This document shows, in pieces, positions 62,772 to 64,000 of a stretch of DNA of 64,000 bases (positions are counted from its first letter, which is position 1; every line of letters starts with the position of its first letter). The translations under genes and the position numbers were made by a program. The stretch is taken from contig NZ_RXLZ01000006.1 of NCBI RefSeq assembly GCF_003970865.1, forward strand, positions 1-64,000. The letters run 5' to 3'. The stretch comes from Stenotrophomonas maltophilia (GTDB taxonomy: Bacteria; Pseudomonadota; Gammaproteobacteria; Xanthomonadales; Xanthomonadaceae). Below the pieces are notes generated by a model, which was not told where the DNA came from, did not search any database, and was given only the letters and a program-made list of their open reading frames with translations.

Positions 62772-63152
62772 TCACGACATCACATGCACCGCGCACAGCT
62801 TGTTGCCGTCCGGGTCGCGCAGGTAGGCCAGGAACAACTGGCGCCCGGCCATGCTGCGGATGCCGGCCGGATCTTCGATGGCGGTGCCACCGTGGGCGAC
62901 ACCGGCGTCCTGCCAACCGCGCACGGCCTCGGCGCTGTCGAGGGTGAAACCAATCGTGCCGCCGTTGGCATGGCATGCGGGCTGGCCGTCGATCGGTGCG
63001 GTGACGATGAACATGCGGCCGTCCTTGAAGTACACCAGCCGGCCCTTGTCATCGAACACTCCCGGACGTGCACCCAGAGCGGTGAACAGGGCATCGTAGA
63101 AGCGATGCGCGACGTCCATGTCGTTCGTTCCAACGGTGATGTGGCTGAACAT
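62772..63152 (-). CDS. VOC-family (glyoxalase-like) protein
   Basis: Predicted 126 residues starting MFSHITVGTNDMDVAHRFY (ATG 63152, GGAG 8-9 nt upstream). The fold is shown by the two beta-alpha-beta-beta-beta halves, HITVGTNDMDVAHRFYDAL and FLAYLRDPDGNKLCAVH, with the D-P-D-G-N-K motif near the end typical of small VOC proteins. Substrate and metal use are not readable. It stands alone and is divergent from the sigma-factor gene. Confidence 0.9.
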   Translation of the reverse strand: MFSHITVGTNDMDVAHRFYDALFTALGARPGVFDDKGRLVYFKDGRMFIVTAPIDGQPACHANGGTIGFTLDSAEAVRGWQDAGVAHGGTAIEDPAGIRSMAGRQLFLAYLRDPDGNKLCAVHVMS

Positions 63153-63242
63153 GCGGGCACTCCATGTGGAAAGCCGCAGTGTCGGCGAGCACGCCGGGCA
63201 TCGCAAATCCGGCGACCTCCCCCGCTGCGGCATGCCCAGGAT

Positions 63243-63292
63243 TTGTCGTGCGCCGCCCGATCACTCTATAATGGGAATCATTCTCATTAATG
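63243..63292 (+). promoter_or_regulatory. Promoter with Fur box ahead of fecI-like gene
   Basis: TTGTCG (63243-63248) and a perfect TATAAT (63267-63272) are 18 bp apart. Overlapping the -10 and running to 63291 is AATGGGAATCATTCTCATT, a near-perfect inverted repeat matching the classic Fur box. Iron-bound Fur would block this promoter. Confidence 0.85.
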
Positions 63293-63296
63293 ACCC

Positions 63297-63821
63297 ATGC
63301 CGATGGCCGTGCCCGCCGCCTCCAGCACCGCGCTGGCGGGGTTCTACCGCGAACACCATGGCTGGCTGCTGGGCTGGCTGCGCCGCCGCACCCACAACGC
63401 CGACTGCGCCGCCGACCTGACCCAGGACACCTTCCTGCGCCTGCTCAGCCGTCGCGTCGATCCATCCGAACTGCGCTTGCCGCGCGCCTATCTCAGTACC
63501 ATCGCGCACGCCCTGCTGGTCAATCACTGGCAGCGCGCGGACCTGGAGCGCGCCTATCTGACCGCGCTGGCCGCACAACCGGAGCCGGTGCATCCCTCCG
63601 CAGAGGAGCGCACACAGGCGCTGCAGCTGCTGCATGCCATCGCTGACATGCTGTCCGGCCTGGCCGAGCGGCCACGGCGTGCCTTCCTGCTGGCCCGGCT
63701 GTCCGGACTGGGCTATGCGGAGATCGGCCAACAGCTTGGCGTGTCCGAGCGTATGGTCAAGAAGTACATGGCGCAGGCGATGCTGCATTGCCTGCGCCTG
63801 TCCGGCGACGCGGCGGCATGA
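63297..63821 (+). CDS. FecI-like ECF sigma factor
   Basis: Predicted 174-residue extracytoplasmic-function sigma factor. Region 2 (about 15-80) has DLTQDTFLRLLSR and PRAYLSTIAHALLVNHWQR, and region 4 (about 115-168) has LPRRAFLLARLSGLGYAEIG-type sequence (RPRRAFLLARLSG, YAEIGQQLGVSERMVKKYM). The LxxIA-LLVNHWQR segment is typical of the FecI group that controls TonB receptor genes for ferric siderophores. Fur-box promoter directly upstream; the ATGA overlap with the next gene couples it to its FecR-type regulator. Confidence 0.93.
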   Translation: MPMAVPAASSTALAGFYREHHGWLLGWLRRRTHNADCAADLTQDTFLRLLSRRVDPSELRLPRAYLSTIAHALLVNHWQRADLERAYLTALAAQPEPVHPSAEERTQALQLLHAIADMLSGLAERPRRAFLLARLSGLGYAEIGQQLGVSERMVKKYMAQAMLHCLRLSGDAAA

Positions 63822-64000
63822 GCGCGGCAGTGGCCGGCCCGGCGCTGGAGCAGGCGGCAGAGTGGTTCGCGCTGCGCCAACAGGGCTGGAGCGACGACGA
63901 CCAGCAACACTGGCGCGCGTGGCTGCACGCCGACGCCGGTCACGCCGACGCCTGGCGCCGGGTCGAGGCGGTCTGGCAGTCGTTCGCCCCGCTGTCGGCA
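63818..64000 (+). CDS. FecR-family sigma regulator (partial, 3-prime cut)
   Basis: The first 61 residues of a FecR-type anti-sigma/sensor protein, cut by the window end. The N-terminal DUF4880-like domain is visible (LEQAAEWFALRQQGWSDDD, then HWRAWLHADAGHADAWRRV). Starts in an ATGA overlap with the sigma-factor gene. The membrane helix, the periplasmic domain and the partner TonB receptor should lie beyond the window. Confidence 0.88.
   Translation, partial: MSAAVAGPALEQAAEWFALRQQGWSDDDQQHWRAWLHADAGHADAWRRVEAVWQSFAPLSA

Overview
The window is a high-GC gammaproteobacterial chromosome segment. It is most like Stenotrophomonas (S. maltophilia complex, Xanthomonadaceae). The reasons are dispersed GTAG-type palindromic repeats (SMAG elements), a RAYT transposase bracketed by them, a catecholate siderophore locus of the S. 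maltophilia type, and the DUF3348/DUF802/OmpA/DUF2894 cassette. This assignment is inference from content; no alignment was run. The first ~109 bases are not genomic: positions 77-109 match the Nextera read-1 adapter at 30 of 33 bases, so the window starts at a contig end with untrimmed adapter.

Layout. 0.35-7.4 kb: a C4-antisense-RNA-like structured RNA ahead of a small orphan gene, then a minus-strand polymorphic-toxin locus. The locus has a Sec-exported RHS/YD-repeat protein, a TTG-started lipoprotein 1 nt behind it (candidate immunity), and two further small immunity-like genes. 7.7-14 kb: an alpha/beta hydrolase and an AraC regulator divergent from an AaeXAB-like FUSC/DUF1656/HlyD/outer-membrane-factor efflux operon. 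14.2-17 kb: small exported and TPR-like proteins, diacylglycerol kinase, and an M14 peptidase. 17.0-21.0 kb: a four-gene MotAB/ZorAB-like stator cassette of unknown role, the strongest candidate for an undescribed system. 21.3-25.1 kb: a TonB receptor coupled to an esterase-like phytase. 25.1-25.8 kb: RAYT and SMAG repeats.

25.8-35.3 kb (minus): seven overlapping genes for an enterobactin-type siderophore (MFS exporter, entC, entE, isochorismatase entB, free aryl carrier protein, NRPS entF, entA), with a Fur-like site upstream. 35.5-43.8 kb: DUF3817, luciferase-like oxidoreductase, GNAT, a thioredoxin/TPR lipoprotein, Mn/Fe superoxide dismutase with a flavin reductase and a TPR protein, and a DesB/DesC/DesT fatty-acid desaturase unit with an operator between the divergent arms. 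44.1-46.5 kb: an autotransporter.

46.7-51.4 kb: an apparent manganese regulon. A TonB receptor plus exported thioredoxin, mntR and mntH share a TATAGC-N4-GCTATA palindrome found ahead of both the receptor and mntH. 51.5-56.3 kb (minus): class I ribonucleotide reductase nrdA-nrdB with a flavodoxin and a thioredoxin, a pair of NrdR-like boxes upstream, and a 4 x 38-bp SMAG tandem array between nrdA and nrdB. 56.4-64 kb: an MDR-family enoyl reductase, a small orphan, another TonB receptor, a BCCT (BetT-like) transporter, a VOC protein, and a Fur-controlled FecI-like sigma factor with the start of its FecR partner, cut by the window end.

Metal handling runs through the region: iron (ent genes, FecIR, Fur sites), manganese (MntR/MntH/TonB receptor), and the enzymes that depend on those metals (SOD, desaturase, RNR).
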